Origin: a virus
IMG/VR virus record: IMGVR_UViG_3300046777_001427
Coordinates: 1-47,628 of that record
Reading direction: 5' to 3' (one strand)
Length of the DNA: 47,628 nucleotides
Shown here: piece after piece, positions 7,362 to 16,393 of the stretch
Numbering within the stretch: position 1 is the stretch's first letter
How the letters are laid out: each line of letters begins with the position of its first letter
Notes under the pieces: model-generated
Told to the model about the DNA's origin: nothing
Seen by the model: the letters and a program-made list of their open reading frames with translations, nothing else
Database searches by the model: none
Translations under genes and position numbers: made by a program

Positions 7362-8220
7362 AGTTTTCTCCAAGTATTAGTTTTTTAGCGTCGTTAAAAA
7401 TATTGTCTAAACTTTCTCGCGGTATTCTATTTCTAAAGTAATTATATGCACTTAATACCATTATATCATTCGGATTTTTTGTAATTTCTAACCATCCAAC
7501 AAAATAATTCCAAACTCTATCTTCTAAAACTAGTCTATATTTAACACCTTCTGGTCTACCAAATCTGTGTAACCATCCCAGTTTTGGTAAACATATTGCT
7601 TGTCCACCATTTTTTCTGAATTTTTCGTGTATATACCCTTCTTCTCCACCAAAACCTTTAAAATGCTCATTGAATCCTAACCAATTCTTTGTTTCACATG
7701 AGAAAAGACCAAGCCCCATCATTGGTATTTTGAATGGCCCACCTTTTTCACAAGCTTCTTTGTTTGTTCCCCATACTCCAAACATATCTCCACGCCATGC
7801 AGGATCAAATTGAGTTGAGTAACTTACTTGATCATCATATATCATTGGGCCTTGAATAATATCTTTGCAGTCAGGATTATCCTCATAGTATTTTAATAAA
7901 TTTTCTAATCCACCGGGTTTTATTAACACATGGCAATCAATAGAGATGGTATATTTTCCCAATGAATTTGTAAAAATTTCGTTTCTTACTGCTGTACTTG
8001 CTTTTTTTTCGTAGGGTATATATTTTACATGATTTCTAAGCCATCCAGACATATCCTTAACGGCTTTTCCGTGTTTACCGCTTGGATTATTGTCTATGAT
8101 TAAAATCTCATAGTCTATGTTTTTTAATATGTCTTGATACATTACCAATGATTGAGTAGTAAAATATACTCCATCAAAATCATCGTATGTAGCCATCCCA
8201 ATAGTAAGTAATTTACTCAT
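7348..8220 (-). CDS. GT2-family glycosyltransferase
   Basis: The 290-residue protein begins with the GT-A nucleotide-sugar binding pattern of family 2: LLTIGMATYDDFDGVYFTTQSL, YEILIIDNNPSG, then KYTISIDCHVLIKPG near 95 as the probable DXD region (here DCH). GFGGEEGYIHEKFR further on fits the acceptor-side ED-like acidic motif of GT2 enzymes. It probably transfers a sugar to DNA, a virion protein or a host glycan; the acceptor cannot be read from the sequence. It lies between a RecB-like nuclease and the mosaic protein and overlaps the latter slightly. The DXD is not canonical, so activity is likely but not certain. Confidence 0.8.
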   Translation of the reverse strand: MSKLLTIGMATYDDFDGVYFTTQSLVMYQDILKNIDYEILIIDNNPSGKHGKAVKDMSGWLRNHVKYIPYEKKASTAVRNEIFTNSLGKYTISIDCHVLIKPGGLENLLKYYEDNPDCKDIIQGPMIYDDQVSYSTQFDPAWRGDMFGVWGTNKEACEKGGPFKIPMMGLGLFSCETKNWLGFNEHFKGFGGEEGYIHEKFRKNGGQAICLPKLGWLHRFGRPEGVKYRLVLEDRVWNYFVGWLEITKNPNDIMVLSAYNYFRNRIPRESLDNIFNDAKKLILGENYATS

Positions 8221-8228
8221 ATTTATTA

Positions 8229-9248
8229 TTAACCGGGAGCAGAATAGAACCCGATATCAAATCCTTTCCTTGTACAGTCTTTTATTGTTTGTTCCATACC
8301 ATTAGTTTTTATGCTATTCTCTATATATATACACATGTTTTGATCGGTTTCGGGCCAGTTGTGCTTACAATAGTGGCATAATTTGGTGCATTTCCAGTTC
8401 TCGCGATTCTGCGAAATTGGCTGTGGTTTTTCATTATTTTTGATGTCTAGAAATCTATCCTTTAGCATTTCTAGGAATCTTTTTTCGTCACTTTTGTCGA
8501 AACACATGGAGAATGGACCACCATCCTTAATAAAAAATATGCTCATTATTGATTGCTTATACTGTGGAAAAAGCTTAGAAATTGCATAATTGTATAGCAA
8601 CAATTGTGGGTCTGAACATAATTTGCCATATGTCTTTTCTTCTCCCGTAGCCCAATCTAATCTACGTCCAGTTTTCCAATCTATTACTTCTATAATTCCA
8701 TCATCGGTTTCTGTCACTAAGTCAATAGTACCCTTAATAGCCAACTGACCTTTGACCTTTTGGCCATTTACTTCATATTCGTAGAATGCCCAATCTTCAT
8801 CAATTGGTATATCAAAATGAGGTTCTGCCGCAACTATTTTTCTAAGCCTAGGATCAAATTGACCATCATTATACTTTAAAGTGTCCCACACCAATTTCAA
8901 GCATAAATCCTTGTCACCTTTTGTAAAAGTATGTTTCGATCCGCCGGTATAAAAATCAAAACTTCTAGACAATAATTTGTCAACTAATGTGTTTGTTAGT
9001 AACTCATTCTTTTTGATTGATACTGTTTTTAGAGCATCATCTTCTATGCTTAGTGTTGCTTTCTTAGGATTATCTTGCTGATACTTTTTAAGTTGAGCTA
9101 GAGTCTCCATAACCTTATGAACAATAGTTCCTAGTTCTGCCTTTTTCCCACTATCTGGTTGATGACCCAAAACATAGGTAATAAAATACTGCATTTGACA
9201 GTAGGCATAATTGTTGTAACTAGATGATCTTATGTATGTTACTAGCAT
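8229..9248 (-). CDS. PD-(D/E)XK nuclease, Cas4/RecB-like, with probable Fe-S cluster
   Basis: The 339-residue protein has the RecB/AddB/Cas4 nuclease motifs: ELGTIVHKVMETL (conserved His), IKGTIDLVTETDDGIIEVIDWKTG (catalytic D...E.K, residues ~173-196) and QLLLYNYAI (motif QxxxY). A single Cys near residue 17 (YAYCQMQYF) and three C-terminal Cys in KCTKLCHYCK, with another in NMC, match the layout that holds a 4Fe-4S cluster. The likely role is 5' or 3' end resection in recombination-dependent replication. It is cotranscribed with dNMP kinase, primase, helicase and the RecA-like gene upstream. Confidence 0.85.
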   Translation of the reverse strand: MLVTYIRSSSYNNYAYCQMQYFITYVLGHQPDSGKKAELGTIVHKVMETLAQLKKYQQDNPKKATLSIEDDALKTVSIKKNELLTNTLVDKLLSRSFDFYTGGSKHTFTKGDKDLCLKLVWDTLKYNDGQFDPRLRKIVAAEPHFDIPIDEDWAFYEYEVNGQKVKGQLAIKGTIDLVTETDDGIIEVIDWKTGRRLDWATGEEKTYGKLCSDPQLLLYNYAISKLFPQYKQSIMSIFFIKDGGPFSMCFDKSDEKRFLEMLKDRFLDIKNNEKPQPISQNRENWKCTKLCHYCKHNWPETDQNMCIYIENSIKTNGMEQTIKDCTRKGFDIGFYSAPG

Positions 9249-9992
9249 TCAAATTCTCCAAAAAGTATTGTTTTTAAGTTCACTACATAAAGTTTCTAGT
9301 GTCATGTTATGATTATCAATGACCATATCAAAATTATGCCAATCAAATTTATCACTATCTAATGATGATTCAGATTCAGAATCACTATTGAACACATTTC
9401 TTGTTAGACGCACCACAATGCCACCATGGTCTTTTATTGATTTGACTTCGTTGGGGAATCTTACATCTGGTATGATTGCCAACTGTGAATCTTCGCTTAC
9501 GACCTTATTTATTGTAGCGTCTACCCACGCTGTTGACTTTATTTTTCTTATTACTTTTGTGCCAAAATGCTCTAAAAATTCTCTATGCGTCATGTATCCA
9601 GACTTGTTATTATCATTATTTGGTATATCTTCCCACTTGATACTTGTTAATTGATTTTTCTGATCATCTGTACCATATACATTATCTGGTTTAAATCCAA
9701 ATAAATTGACACACATATCTTTCAAGTAATCTGCAAAATGGTATACTTTGATGTATGGCCACAATTCTCTCTGTGCATACTCTACAAACGTACTATCTTT
9801 TCTAGTAACATCGAATATACCATAACCGCTAGTTCCAGAAGCATCTTTTGTTTGTATTCCTAGATTACCATTGTTTTCAATGAAAAATTGTTCAATCATT
9901 GCTTTATTCTGTAAAACATCACCATTGATATAGTTTGCAATGGTATTCTTTCCAGACTGTTTTCTACCGGATATACCTATTATTTTAACCAT
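9249..9992 (-). CDS. Deoxynucleoside monophosphate kinase
   Basis: The 247-residue P-loop protein starts VKIIGISGRKQSGKNTIANYI (Walker A, residues ~3-23) and continues with features of phage dNMP kinases such as T4 gp1: HFADYLKDMCVNLFG, GTDDQKN, MTHREFLEHFGTKVIR, AIIPDVRFPNEVKSI and VVRLTR. It should convert dNMPs to dNDPs, working next to the RNR, dUTPase and ThyX encoded elsewhere here. Its stop is directly followed by the nuclease start; its own start overlaps the primase end by 8 bp. Confidence 0.87.
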   Translation of the reverse strand: MVKIIGISGRKQSGKNTIANYINGDVLQNKAMIEQFFIENNGNLGIQTKDASGTSGYGIFDVTRKDSTFVEYAQRELWPYIKVYHFADYLKDMCVNLFGFKPDNVYGTDDQKNQLTSIKWEDIPNNDNNKSGYMTHREFLEHFGTKVIRKIKSTAWVDATINKVVSEDSQLAIIPDVRFPNEVKSIKDHGGIVVRLTRNVFNSDSESESSLDSDKFDWHNFDMVIDNHNMTLETLCSELKNNTFWRI

Positions 9993-11019
9993 TAACTATT
10001 CCCCGCATTTGTGGTATTACTATTTTATTGATTTGTTCTACGCTCATCTCTCCAACATCCTTAGTTGGTATTCTTGGAAAAGAAAGCTTATACATTCTGC
10101 CTAGCTGTCTTTGTAGTTGAACTTTTGCTTCTCTTCCTGCTTGATCATTGTCCATTAGAACTACTATATGTGTAAGTGGCATTTTATACAGTTTGGTTTC
10201 TTGTTCTTTACTCAAAGTTCTTCCAAAAATACTCATAGATTGAGTAATTCCCGCCTCATAAAGTCTCCATACATCTCCTTGTCCCTCGACTAATACCAAG
10301 GATGAGGTTTTCTGTACACCACTTATTGCTCTGTGATAATTGTAAAAAAAGTATCTTTTGTCAAATCCTTTGGGATCTAATAAGAACTTTGGATGTTTGT
10401 AATCTTTAATCGATCTAGCTATACATGCTATTACTTTTTCACCAGTGTCATTATGAATAGGTATAATAGATCTATCATATAATTTGGATGATTTGTCTTT
10501 ACAATCTCCTACTCCAAAATGTATTAATGTTTCTGGCTTGAATCCTCTAGAAAGAAAATATCTTGACGGTAATTCTGAACATATTTCTTCCCTAATAGCT
10601 GGGTAATCTTGATCTAGAGATATACTAGAATTTATGGTATTTACAAGCTTAGAGAAATCGTCTTCTTCAAGTTTGGGCTTAGAAACTACTTTAGATTTAC
10701 CTTGTTTATTTATTCCTAGAAAATTACAAGACCACTTTAGGGCTTCTGAAAAACCAGCATCAACTCCAGTTTCTTTGGATAATGAACCTCTAATGACTCC
10801 AAAAATATCGTTTCTATATTGCTCTTGACAATCTCTAGTCCAACACTTCCATATGCCTTTATCCTTAGAAAAAGAAAAAGCCCTTGGATTATCACTACCA
10901 TCATGAACTGGACAATGACAGTATATATTATCTCCCAAAACCTCGTATTTCATTCCGAGACTTGAAAATACTTCTTCTGCCCGATTGTTTAGATCACTTT
11001 TGATCTTCTTCAAGTCCAT
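9985..11019 (-). CDS. dnaG: DnaG-type primase
   Basis: The 344-residue protein has a CHC2-type zinc finger (CHCPVHDG...WKCWTRDC, residues ~34-65) and a TOPRIM domain with LVLVEGQGDVWRLYEAGI (conserved Glu, ~242-259), SIFGRTLSKEQE and HIVVLMDNDQAGREA (DxD, ~286-300). It is shorter than bacterial DnaG (about 580) and lacks a clear helicase-binding C-terminal domain. It makes primers for lagging-strand synthesis. The gene overlaps the end of dnaB by 26 bp, so the two are expressed together. Confidence 0.92.
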   Translation of the reverse strand: MDLKKIKSDLNNRAEEVFSSLGMKYEVLGDNIYCHCPVHDGSDNPRAFSFSKDKGIWKCWTRDCQEQYRNDIFGVIRGSLSKETGVDAGFSEALKWSCNFLGINKQGKSKVVSKPKLEEDDFSKLVNTINSSISLDQDYPAIREEICSELPSRYFLSRGFKPETLIHFGVGDCKDKSSKLYDRSIIPIHNDTGEKVIACIARSIKDYKHPKFLLDPKGFDKRYFFYNYHRAISGVQKTSSLVLVEGQGDVWRLYEAGITQSMSIFGRTLSKEQETKLYKMPLTHIVVLMDNDQAGREAKVQLQRQLGRMYKLSFPRIPTKDVGEMSVEQINKIVIPQMRGIVNG

Positions 11020-12460
11020 TTATTTTTAACTTGTCTAATGTATCTTGATCTACCATGCCAGTATCTCCTACTGGTTGATTCTTAAATTCATTTCTAGTCT
11101 TTAGTTCTCTTAATTTAGCGTGTGATCCTTGCATAACCATGTTTATGTAATCACCATCGTCTAATCCACCGCCGTGTCTTGATACAATGGGAACTAATTT
11201 TCTATTACCAGCATTTGGACCATCTTCCGCTAACTCTTCTGGCGACTTAGTCTTAAAGATACTAAACGAGGTACATAGCCAAATTAGTCTATCTGATCCG
11301 CTAACGGCGTCTGTACTTTCCTTGGTTATACCATCACGGTTTAGCTGAACGAATGAAAGGCATGGTATGTCGAGTTTAACACAAAGATTATGAAGAGAAG
11401 TAATTTGAAAGCCCAGTGCTTGGTATTCTTGTATATTATTGGTTATAGAGCTAGAAGACATTAGCTTAAGATAGTCATATATGATAAGACAGTTGTTTGT
11501 CTTACCATTGTCATCCATCCTAACATCTTGCATGATCCATCGTCTTATTAGGTTAAGTATTTGCTCAAAAGGCTTTCCTGCAACGCTAACATAACTATAC
11601 GGTATGGACTCAATCTTTTCAATAGCGTCCAATACCTTTTGTCGTTTTTCATCATCATCTGTGAATTTGCCAGTGGCGATTTCGTTGATTGGCACTCCAC
11701 TTATGTTTGCCAACAATCTATTTAAATGATCTTCTTTACTCATCTCAGTATCTAACATTAATACTGGAATTCCTTTAGAAGAAACATTTAAAGCTACATT
11801 ATCGGCAAATACGCTTTTACCAACTTTTGGTCGTGCGGATATAAGATCTACGCACTTTCTTCTTAATCCACCGCCAATAGCTTCATCATACTTATTAAAT
11901 CCTGTAGGTATTCCTATAATATCACATTTATTCTCTTCTAGGAATTCCAAATATTGTTTGGCATCCTTGCCAATTTTTTCTGGAAGATCGCCGCTATCAT
12001 CTTCTCGTAAAAAGTCTGTAACGGGATTTTCTAAGATTTGTATGATTTCATTTATAGACTCTGACCCAGTAACATCATCTATATCCTTATGAATTTTTGC
12101 TGTAAGACCTTTTATCTTACGTGCAAATTCAAACTTCTTCATTTGTATTGCAAAGCTAAACACGTTATCTTTGTTGATCGGGAAGTCCATTAAGGACTTT
12201 ATGTACTTCAACTCTTGATCTGTATTTATGCTTTCAGAAAGATTTAACTGTTCTGATGCAGATAAAATAGATGGTATATCTACTTTCTGGTCATTTAATA
12301 TAACTTTTTCGATGCACTTGAACAATACTTGATTATTGAAGTGACCAAAGCTATCTTGATTAACAACATCAGATATAGACACATAAGCGTCTATACCATG
12401 TTGTAACAATCCAGCTAAAACTGCTCTTTCCGATCCAATATCAGTTAATTTAGTTTCCAT
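10994..12460 (-). CDS. dnaB: DnaB-type replicative helicase
   Basis: About 488 residues from METKLTDIGSERAVLAGLL (12460), the ATG that follows the Zn-finger gene and matches the DnaB N-terminus. The N-terminal helical domain is followed by the RecA-like motor: TGFNKYDEAIGGGLRR, ISARPKVGKSVFAD (Walker A, ~208-221), VLMLDTEMSKEDHLNR, LIIYDYLKLM (Walker B), LCVKLDIPCLSFVQLNRD (sensor and Arg finger region) and GSDRLIWLC. It unwinds the fork and recruits primase, encoded immediately downstream with an overlap. A longer frame back to 12508 uses a non-canonical start inside the upstream gene and is less likely. Confidence 0.93.
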   Translation of the reverse strand: METKLTDIGSERAVLAGLLQHGIDAYVSISDVVNQDSFGHFNNQVLFKCIEKVILNDQKVDIPSILSASEQLNLSESINTDQELKYIKSLMDFPINKDNVFSFAIQMKKFEFARKIKGLTAKIHKDIDDVTGSESINEIIQILENPVTDFLREDDSGDLPEKIGKDAKQYLEFLEENKCDIIGIPTGFNKYDEAIGGGLRRKCVDLISARPKVGKSVFADNVALNVSSKGIPVLMLDTEMSKEDHLNRLLANISGVPINEIATGKFTDDDEKRQKVLDAIEKIESIPYSYVSVAGKPFEQILNLIRRWIMQDVRMDDNGKTNNCLIIYDYLKLMSSSSITNNIQEYQALGFQITSLHNLCVKLDIPCLSFVQLNRDGITKESTDAVSGSDRLIWLCTSFSIFKTKSPEELAEDGPNAGNRKLVPIVSRHGGGLDDGDYINMVMQGSHAKLRELKTRNEFKNQPVGDTGMVDQDTLDKLKINGLEEDQK

Positions 12461-12461
12461 A

Positions 12462-12881
12462 CTACTTTCCGGTGCATCGATTACAGCGATAATAGTCGCC
12501 GTGAACAAATCGTGAGTCCTCTTTAAATGTTTTACCGCAAACGTGACACTCTACCTCAACTCTTTTATGTGGCTGGCGACGGCGAGGAGTTTTTTCAAAC
12601 TGGGGAGTTTCTACATCTCTAAATTCGCCCGTATCTTGCCACTCATTCTTTCTAGCTCTCACTGGTTCTTTTCTCCTAGTATTAGAAGTATTTTCCTGCT
12701 TAAACATTGTAAAATCTTCATTCGCACTTGCAGGCGGTGCGGAAGACTGTATCTTTTTTATGCTTTCCTTCTTTACTTCTTCTGGAACGCTTGGTAATGT
12801 TTGGCTATCGCCAACTAATGCCTTTAACAAGGCTTGTTTTTGCTCATCGTTGAGCATGTTTATGAAATCGTTCATACTCAT
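12462..12881 (-). CDS. Zinc-ribbon protein of unknown function next to dnaB
   Basis: The 139-residue protein has a short helical N-terminus (MSMNDFINMLNDEQKQALLKAL), a long polar low-complexity middle rich in Lys, Arg, Thr and Glu, and a C-terminal zinc ribbon CHVCGK...YRCNRC (residues ~114-136). Its start overlaps the preceding gene as ATGA and its stop is 1 bp before the dnaB start. The position suggests an accessory replication protein, for example a helicase loader or ssDNA-binding adaptor, but no family is recognised. Confidence 0.6.
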   Translation of the reverse strand: MSMNDFINMLNDEQKQALLKALVGDSQTLPSVPEEVKKESIKKIQSSAPPASANEDFTMFKQENTSNTRRKEPVRARKNEWQDTGEFRDVETPQFEKTPRRRQPHKRVEVECHVCGKTFKEDSRFVHGDYYRCNRCTGK

Positions 12882-13354
12882 GATCGTTTACCTTTCTCAA
12901 GTAATATATCAGCTTTTCTCTTTAGTTCAAACACTTTGCCATCTAGTGATTGCAATCTAGCTTCTGCTACTTCTCTCATATTTTCTAGAGATGCGGCATA
13001 CGAGTTACTGTTAGCAAGAATATGTTTTTTAGATTCGTGCTTAGTATATTGACCAAACTCTTGACTATTCTTAACAATTAGCTTTTCCATTTGATCATTA
13101 CACCAGTTTAATGCCACCTTGTTCTTACTTATTTCATCTTGAACATAAGTAGCATAACCGTATAGAAGATATGCAGCATCAAAAAGCTCTACTTGTGTGA
13201 GTTTCCTAAGTTGCTCAGATGACATATCTGCGACAACCAAGTATTCTTCTCTAAAAGACGAAAACTTAGTATTACTCAAATTGATATAGTCATTGATAGA
13301 TGCTATATGTTCTGCTAACTTATCAGACGCCTTTGATTCTTTGTCGCCACTCAT
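12878..13354 (-). CDS. Alpha-helical protein of unknown function in replication operon
   Basis: About 158 residues from the ATG at 13354 (MSGDKESK). The sequence is highly charged and almost entirely helix-prone, with a probable coiled coil in the C-terminal 50 residues (NMREVAEARLQSLDGKVFELKRK) and no Cys cluster, P-loop or nuclease motif. It overlaps the PD-(D/E)XK gene upstream by about 32 bp and the zinc-ribbon gene downstream by 4 bp. Context between recA-like and dnaB genes suggests a recombination or replication accessory; this is a guess from position only. Confidence 0.55.
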   Translation of the reverse strand: MSGDKESKASDKLAEHIASINDYINLSNTKFSSFREEYLVVADMSSEQLRKLTQVELFDAAYLLYGYATYVQDEISKNKVALNWCNDQMEKLIVKNSQEFGQYTKHESKKHILANSNSYAASLENMREVAEARLQSLDGKVFELKRKADILLEKGKRS

Positions 13355-13745
13355 CGTCACTTTCTGAATATTTTAGGGTTATTAGTTCAATTCCATTCAA
13401 CTCACACCAGTTTATCTTATCATCGTCACGCACTTGACCTTTTATGAAATCTGCTTTGCTCCTATGGAAGAATGGGTTGTACTGATAATGCTGTTCCCCA
13501 TGAACCTCAACCCCTAGTTTAATAGAAGGAATGTAAAAGTCAAGGTACAGAACAGATTTTCTATGTAAGGCTGTGCTTCCCGGTAACTTTACTTCTTCTA
13601 ATATTCTATAACTATTGTAGATCTCTTTTAATAGGTTTCTAGCCCGAATATGATATTTAGATCGCTTGCGTTTATCATCATTGAAAACATCATATCCAGT
13701 TAGATTCCACGTATATTCCTTACCATTAATGCCGGTAACTTTCAA
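13323..13745 (-). CDS. Vsr/PD-(D/E)XK-fold endonuclease-like protein
   Basis: The 140-residue protein has VLYLDFYIPSIKLGVEVHGEQHY near 66-88, where an Asp on one strand is followed by E.HGEQH on the next, as in very-short-patch-repair/DUF559-like nucleases of the restriction-endonuclease fold. The later DDDKINWCELNGIELITLKYSE resembles the K..l...Gy.vlr.w. C-terminal part of that fold. It probably cuts DNA in recombination or repair; it directly follows the RecA-like gene (ATGA overlap). The canonical final Lys of PD-(D/E)XK is replaced by a His/Gln arrangement, as in several such families. Confidence 0.65.
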   Translation of the reverse strand: MKVTGINGKEYTWNLTGYDVFNDDKRKRSKYHIRARNLLKEIYNSYRILEEVKLPGSTALHRKSVLYLDFYIPSIKLGVEVHGEQHYQYNPFFHRSKADFIKGQVRDDDKINWCELNGIELITLKYSESDDEWRQRIKGV

Positions 13746-14848
13746 TGAAGCTCCTTTATCTTATTGTACAGAAATGATGAAATGGCTAGATTGCTGTTCA
13801 AAAACTCTGCTACGTTATTTACTCCTTGAAACTTGAAGAATCTTTCTATTTCATCTGGAGTCTTTCCTATCTGATTCTCTTCTAATACCTTTGATACTAT
13901 TGGATTATCTGGTTCATCTACTGCACACTGTATAGTGTACCAAGCACCAGCGGCCTTTATAAGTCTAAATTCACAAGCAATTTGAATTATCTCTTGTACT
14001 TCATCAACACCAACTCCGTACTTAATCCAACTCTCTGCTGTGCTATTTGGTCTACCACCAGCAGTTGATGTTTTTATTACCCAGTTTGCTATCTGACCAA
14101 CGTGTACACCAGTGTCTTTTGGTACTTGCCACTTTCCGCGATGGGTAATTACCATATTTGTACCGGCTTGATATTGTAACATATTTCCACAATCTGCCAT
14201 CTTTTGTGGTGCATATGGAGATCCACCAGTATTAGCAATATTGTGAGTGATGCAAATTAATATAGTCTTATTTTTCATGAGTGTGCCGCTGATACGCTTG
14301 AAAAACATAGAGAGTAATCTAGGTAGTGCATTTCTGACACCGGTTCGTACTTCACCTTCTAGTTCACATGCTGGAACCATATTAGATAGCGAATCTGTGA
14401 TAATAACACAACCGGGATCGTTGTTAATGTAAAACTCAATAATGTTTAGAAAGTCTTCAGCGGATAGAACTCTCTCGTCAGTGGATTCTATAATGATGAT
14501 ATTATCTGGCTCTAGACCTCTAATACCATCAAAGTTTTGCTTAGATAGTCTACCTTCCGTATTGATGTAGATAATTCTCTTATTAAGTTTTTGACACTTA
14601 GCAGCAAAATGCAATGCTGTGGTGGTCTTTCCGCTCTTTGGATCTCCCGTCATTACTACGACAGAACCTTCTCTAAGTCCACCGCCTAAAGCGATATCTA
14701 AAGCTGGAGAAATTCCTATAACACCAAGATTGTTTATATTTTGAAGAACTTCTGTTCCACTTCTAACAACATCACCGTACTTACTTACTATTGAATTACT
14801 AACTGCATCTTCTGAAAATTTGCCTGTTGTCTTTTTGGTCTTGCTCAT
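13742..14848 (-). CDS. RecA/UvsX-like recombinase
   Basis: The 368-residue ATPase has GDPKSGKTTTALHFAA (Walker A, ~68-83), a RecA-style acidic/aromatic region after YINTEGRL, and CVIITDSLSNM (Walker B, ~144-154). It also has GVRNALPRLLSMFFKR, LICITHNIANTGGSPYAPQK (Gln-containing L2-like loop) and KWQVPKDTG. It should form filaments on ssDNA and drive strand exchange in recombination-dependent replication, like T4 UvsX. It overlaps genes on both sides by 4 bp. Sequence is closer to phage RecA-like proteins than to cellular RecA, which lacks the C-terminal extension seen here. Confidence 0.88.
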   Translation of the reverse strand: MSKTKKTTGKFSEDAVSNSIVSKYGDVVRSGTEVLQNINNLGVIGISPALDIALGGGLREGSVVVMTGDPKSGKTTTALHFAAKCQKLNKRIIYINTEGRLSKQNFDGIRGLEPDNIIIIESTDERVLSAEDFLNIIEFYINNDPGCVIITDSLSNMVPACELEGEVRTGVRNALPRLLSMFFKRISGTLMKNKTILICITHNIANTGGSPYAPQKMADCGNMLQYQAGTNMVITHRGKWQVPKDTGVHVGQIANWVIKTSTAGGRPNSTAESWIKYGVGVDEVQEIIQIACEFRLIKAAGAWYTIQCAVDEPDNPIVSKVLEENQIGKTPDEIERFFKFQGVNNVAEFLNSNLAISSFLYNKIKELH

Positions 14849-15360
14849 AAATTCCTCAGTTTGTTCAACGTTGTCCTTTTTGTATTATAGCTGCCAGACG
14901 CTCTGGTTTCAAGTGGTACATTTTCTTCTTTTGCCTCAAGGTTAACTTGAGGTTTGTTTTTTTCTTCTTCAATTTTTTTATGGTACTTGGCTATTACCTT
15001 TTCGGCCTCTGGATTAACTTTGTATCCTCGACCATTTTGTACTCCAAGTACAAGCAATTTATCAAAATCTTTAGACTGTATGGCTTGTAGTATAGCTTCT
15101 TCGCTATATTTCTTTCTTAATTGAACAGCGGCACCGTGCTGCTTTTTCCATATCCAATGTAATGGATCTCCTTTGGTCCAGAATTTATACGCTGGTTTGC
15201 CAAGGTTTAATTTCTCCGATCTTCTAATCACTATATATTCAGCAATATATGACTCAAATGTACAATATTCACCAGTATGAATATGCTTGTACTTGTGAGT
15301 CTCAGACCATTGCTTTTGATAGTCTTGATTAAAAAGCTCAGGTTTTTCTTTCTTCGTCAT
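14845..15360 (-). CDS. Conserved-looking phage protein of unknown function
   Basis: The 171-residue protein is basic and rich in aromatic residues in its first half (KHIHTGEYCTFESYIAEYIVIRR, KLNLGKPAYKFWTKGDPLHW, WKKQHGAAVQLRKKY). A Lys/Glu-rich tail (EEEKNKPQVNLEAKEENV) follows. No known catalytic motif is visible. The gene overlaps the end of the 15.3-15.8 kb gene by 23 bp and the RecA-like start by 4 bp, so it belongs to the replication operon. The first half could bind nucleic acid; this is not established. Confidence 0.55.
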   Translation of the reverse strand: MTKKEKPELFNQDYQKQWSETHKYKHIHTGEYCTFESYIAEYIVIRRSEKLNLGKPAYKFWTKGDPLHWIWKKQHGAAVQLRKKYSEEAILQAIQSKDFDKLLVLGVQNGRGYKVNPEAEKVIAKYHKKIEEEKNKPQVNLEAKEENVPLETRASGSYNTKRTTLNKLRNL

Positions 15361-15772
15361 AATTATATATCAACGCTTCTTCAAAACAATTTTCAACTTT
15401 ATCTTCGTCTTCAAATTCTTGTAAAAGTTCGGGAATTATCCATATAGTCTTCTTAACAGTTCCTTCTATCAATTTTCCGATAGTGAATGTTTGCTTAGTA
15501 GATTCCCCAAAGGATCCTAGTATAGACCTTGTTAAGTATACACCATCACACTCTGATGTGTCAACTTCTATTGAATGAGATCTATACTGTAATCCTATTT
15601 TTTTGATTGACAATTTGTTCTCTTGACAATATGATTTTAACTTTGTCCATTCTGAATAATCTATTAAATAGATTTCAATTTCATTTGACAAAATGGCTCT
15701 TATCCAAGTTTTATTCTTGTCTTTTTTATATTCATCAAGCCAATCTTTATATGATGTTATGAAAGTATTCAT
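15338..15772 (-). CDS. Hypothetical protein in replication operon
   Basis: The 144-residue protein has predicted beta-alpha character: YDEWK-type helices at the start, EIEIYLIDYSEWTKLKSYC, LSIKKIGLQYRSHSIEVDTSECDGVYLTRSILGSFGE, then KQTFTIGKLIEGTVKKTIWIIPELL and an acidic C-terminus. I do not recognise a family. It overlaps genes on both sides (ATGA with the HTH gene upstream), which supports that it is translated. Confidence 0.5.
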   Translation of the reverse strand: MNTFITSYKDWLDEYKKDKNKTWIRAILSNEIEIYLIDYSEWTKLKSYCQENKLSIKKIGLQYRSHSIEVDTSECDGVYLTRSILGSFGESTKQTFTIGKLIEGTVKKTIWIIPELLQEFEDEDKVENCFEEALIYNYDEERKT

Positions 15773-16053
15773 CTTATTTTAGTTATACAATTAGATTTGT
15801 TATTTACTGGTCTACGTTGATTGTCGATCATAGATGATGCATTTTCTGTCATTATAGTTGCACCATTTTGCCTAACAAACTGTTGATCTATTATGGTTTT
15901 TGGTGCTTCTACTTTGTTCTTCTTTATATGTTTTTCAATTGCACTAACTGCCCTGTCTAAATCTGTAGCTATTTGTTCTATAGTTTGACCAGACTTAAAT
16001 TTTTCTTCAACGTAAAAAGATTCTGCTTTTCCAAGCGGTCCTGTTTTAGCCAT
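15769..16053 (-). CDS. Small HTH-type protein
   Basis: The 94-residue protein has a helix-turn-helix-like segment at ~10-45: SFYVEEKFKSGQTIEQIATDLDRAVSAIEKHIKKNK, in which IEQIA..L.R....IE.H. matches the recognition pattern of small DNA-binding HTH domains. The rest is polar and probably flexible (RPVNNKSN). It may bind DNA as a regulator or accessory of replication. It overlaps both neighbours by 4-8 bp. Confidence 0.6.
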   Translation of the reverse strand: MAKTGPLGKAESFYVEEKFKSGQTIEQIATDLDRAVSAIEKHIKKNKVEAPKTIIDQQFVRQNGATIMTENASSMIDNQRRPVNNKSNCITKIR

Positions 16054-16393
16054 CTATAAAGCTCCTTTGCGCTCTTGTCATATATAATGAGTTTTTAGTT
16101 TTTAGGTATGACAGATAATAGTTATATGTTTTTTGACTAACTGATTTTAATTCTAATCTGAGATTTTGTTCTCTGTGACTATCTGTGCCATATGGATCGT
16201 ATGGCTGACTGTTGTATACTAAGATAAAGTATTTAATTTGATTTTGTCCACTTCCTAAATCTACACTAATTGTTTTTCCAAAAACCAATTCATTATTGCC
16301 ATCTGTTGGGCGACCAACCTTATTGAATAAGATTTCAATGCTATCTTTTTTGTCAACATTCTCAATGTTGTCTGATGAACTAATAAACTTCAT
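16046..16393 (-). CDS. Hypothetical protein
   Basis: The 115-residue protein has VGRPTDGNNELVFGKTISVDLGSG followed by KYFILVYNSQPYDPYGTDSHREQNLRLE and a C-terminal TYNYYLSYLKTKNSLYMTRAQRSFIDG. It looks like a small folded domain with a basic tail that could contact DNA or protein. No family is recognised. The ATGA overlap with the FmdB-like gene upstream and overlap with the HTH gene downstream support expression. Confidence 0.5.
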   Translation of the reverse strand: MKFISSSDNIENVDKKDSIEILFNKVGRPTDGNNELVFGKTISVDLGSGQNQIKYFILVYNSQPYDPYGTDSHREQNLRLELKSVSQKTYNYYLSYLKTKNSLYMTRAQRSFIDG